Shown here in pieces: positions 51,180 to 52,171 of a stretch of DNA of 52,171 bases. The notes under the pieces are model-generated. The model was not told the DNA's origin and ran no database searches. It was given only the letters and a program-made list of their open reading frames with translations. Position 1 is the first letter of the stretch; each line of letters starts with the position of its first letter. The stretch spans positions 1 to 52,171 of the forward strand of contig JAJDTF010000014.1 in assembly GCA_022827265.1 (NCBI GenBank), written 5' to 3'. The position numbers and the translations under genes were made by a program. This stretch comes from Acidimicrobiia bacterium (lineage in GTDB: Bacteria; Actinomycetota; Acidimicrobiia; Acidimicrobiales; Poriferisodalaceae).

Positions 51180-52171
51180 ATGTCTGAGTACTCCGCCCCT
51201 GTCGACGACATGCTGTTCGTGCTTGAGCATGTGGCTGATCTGGAGGATCTGGCCGGGCACGAACGGTTCGCGCACGCCGACCTGGAGACCGCGAGCGCGC
51301 TCCTCGACGAAGCCGGCCGCTTCATGTCTGCAGAGGTTGCCCCGCTGAATGTGCCCGGCGACCAGCAGGGGCTCGACTTCGACGACGGCGTGATCACCCA
51401 TCCCGACGGATTCGCAGATGCCTACCGCAAGTTCGTCGATGCCGGCTGGAACGGCATGGCCTTCGACGACGGCTTCGGCGGCGGCGGGATGCCGTGGTGC
51501 GTCGGCTTGGCCGTGCAGGAGATGCTGACGTCGGCCAGCATGGCGTTCAGCCTGTGCCCGCTGCTGACCCAGGGCGCCATCGACGCCCTCACCCACCACG
51601 CCGACGAGACGCTGCAGCAGACGTTCCTGCCCAAGATGATCAGCGGCGAGTGGTCGGGCACGATGAACCTGACCGAACCGCACGCCGGCTCCGACGTGGG
51701 CGCCCTCACCAGCCGTGCGATCCCCCAGGACGACGGCAGCTACCTCATCTGGGGCACGAAGATCTTCATCACCTACGGCGAGCACGAGCTCGCCGACAAC
51801 ATCGTCCACCTGGTGCTGGCACGCACGCCCGACTCGCCCCCGGGCACCCGCGGCATCAGCCTCTTCCTGGTGCCCAAATTCCTGGTGAATCCCGACGGCT
51901 CACTGGGGCGCCGCAACGACCTGCGCGCGGTGTCCACCGAGCACAAGATCGGCATCCACGCCAGCCCCACGTGCGTGATGTCCTACGGCGACGAGGGCGG
52001 CGCCGTCGGCTATCTCGTCGGCCCCGAGCACGGCGGCATGCGCGCCATGTTCACCATGATGAACAACGCCCGGCTGTCGGTGGGCCTGCAGGGGCTGTCG
52101 CTCACCGAGCGGGCGTACCAGCAGGCGCGGGAGTATGCGCTCACTCGCAAGCAGGGGCGGGCGATCGGCGC
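51180..52171 (+). CDS. Acyl-CoA dehydrogenase, long type (partial)
   Basis: The frame from ATG 51180 (MSEYSAPVDDMLFVLEHV) stays open to the window edge, 330 residues. It has the helical N-terminal extension of the roughly 600-residue FadE5/AcdA-like enzymes, then FGGGGMPWCVGLAVQEMLTS, NLTEPHAGSDVGAL, GTKIFITYGEHELADNIVH and HKIGIHASPTCVMSYG. The catalytic Glu region lies beyond the edge. Large members act on acyl-CoA in fatty-acid breakdown. It starts after the remnant-rich 50.6-51.2 kb gap and marks the return to core genes. Confidence 0.92.
   Translation, partial: MSEYSAPVDDMLFVLEHVADLEDLAGHERFAHADLETASALLDEAGRFMSAEVAPLNVPGDQQGLDFDDGVITHPDGFADAYRKFVDAGWNGMAFDDGFGGGGMPWCVGLAVQEMLTSASMAFSLCPLLTQGAIDALTHHADETLQQTFLPKMISGEWSGTMNLTEPHAGSDVGALTSRAIPQDDGSYLIWGTKIFITYGEHELADNIVHLVLARTPDSPPGTRGISLFLVPKFLVNPDGSLGRRNDLRAVSTEHKIGIHASPTCVMSYGDEGGAVGYLVGPEHGGMRAMFTMMNNARLSVGLQGLSLTERAYQQAREYALTRKQGRAIG

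Overview
The window is high-GC DNA from what looks like an actinobacterium. The evidence is HemQ (coproheme decarboxylase), ClpC, a WXG100/FtsK type VII secretion locus, a CIRCE-controlled groEL without groES, a DUF2342 metalloprotease beside tilS-hpt, an LppM-like lipoprotein and frequent GTG starts. Class Acidimicrobiia is a guess from gene content only; no 16S gene is present.

Left part (1-27 kb) is mainly housekeeping. It starts with the end of an IS630-type transposase and a DUF4389 membrane protein. Next comes a run of a small membrane protein, DUF2342 protease, tilS, hpt, a phosphatase-like protein, folB and folK. A fatty-acid block follows (PaaI-type thioesterase, acyl-CoA dehydrogenase, 3-hydroxyacyl-CoA dehydrogenase), then folP with a polyprenyl synthase, then clpC and a lipoprotein. 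A short accessory patch at 14.5-16.3 kb holds a large hairpin, a DUF433 protein, a tRNA-like locus whose halves are in reversed order, and a protein with a HEPN-like motif. Then come ispD-ispF-rlmB, tRNA-Thr(TGT), an MDR reductase, a Rieske oxygenase, a ribokinase-like kinase, upp, a LytR_C protein, glycerate kinase, CIRCE-groEL, fdhD and hemQ.

Middle part (28-34 kb) is a mobile or defence-type hot spot. It holds two intact DUF4143 ATPases, one truncated ATPase pseudogene, a diverged second copy of the hemQ 3' end, a frameshifted remnant of the C-terminal domain of the downstream surface protein, and an AbiEi/AbiEii type IV toxin-antitoxin pair.

Right part (34-49 kb) is a surface and secretion island. 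A secreted metalloprotease with four FN3 domains is preceded by a (TC)10(AC)8 tract that puts a well-placed start codon out of frame with the signal peptide, as expected for a phase-variable gene in its OFF state. Then come a small helical protein, a 496-residue membrane-containing probable type VII substrate, an acidic partner protein, a WXG100 protein, a 1427-residue FHA-FtsK/EssC-like ATPase, a soluble Ser/Thr kinase with two FHA domains and a zinc ribbon, and a single-pass FN3 membrane protein. No EccB, EccD, EccE or mycosin gene is seen, so the set resembles a reduced EssC-type (T7SSb-like) system.

Right end (49-52 kb): a Fic protein whose C-terminal Cys/His tail matches the tail of the unrelated AbiEii toxin 17 kb away, IS and AlbA_2 remnants, and the start of a long acyl-CoA dehydrogenase. 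All assignments come from reading the sequence and translations by eye; no database search was run.
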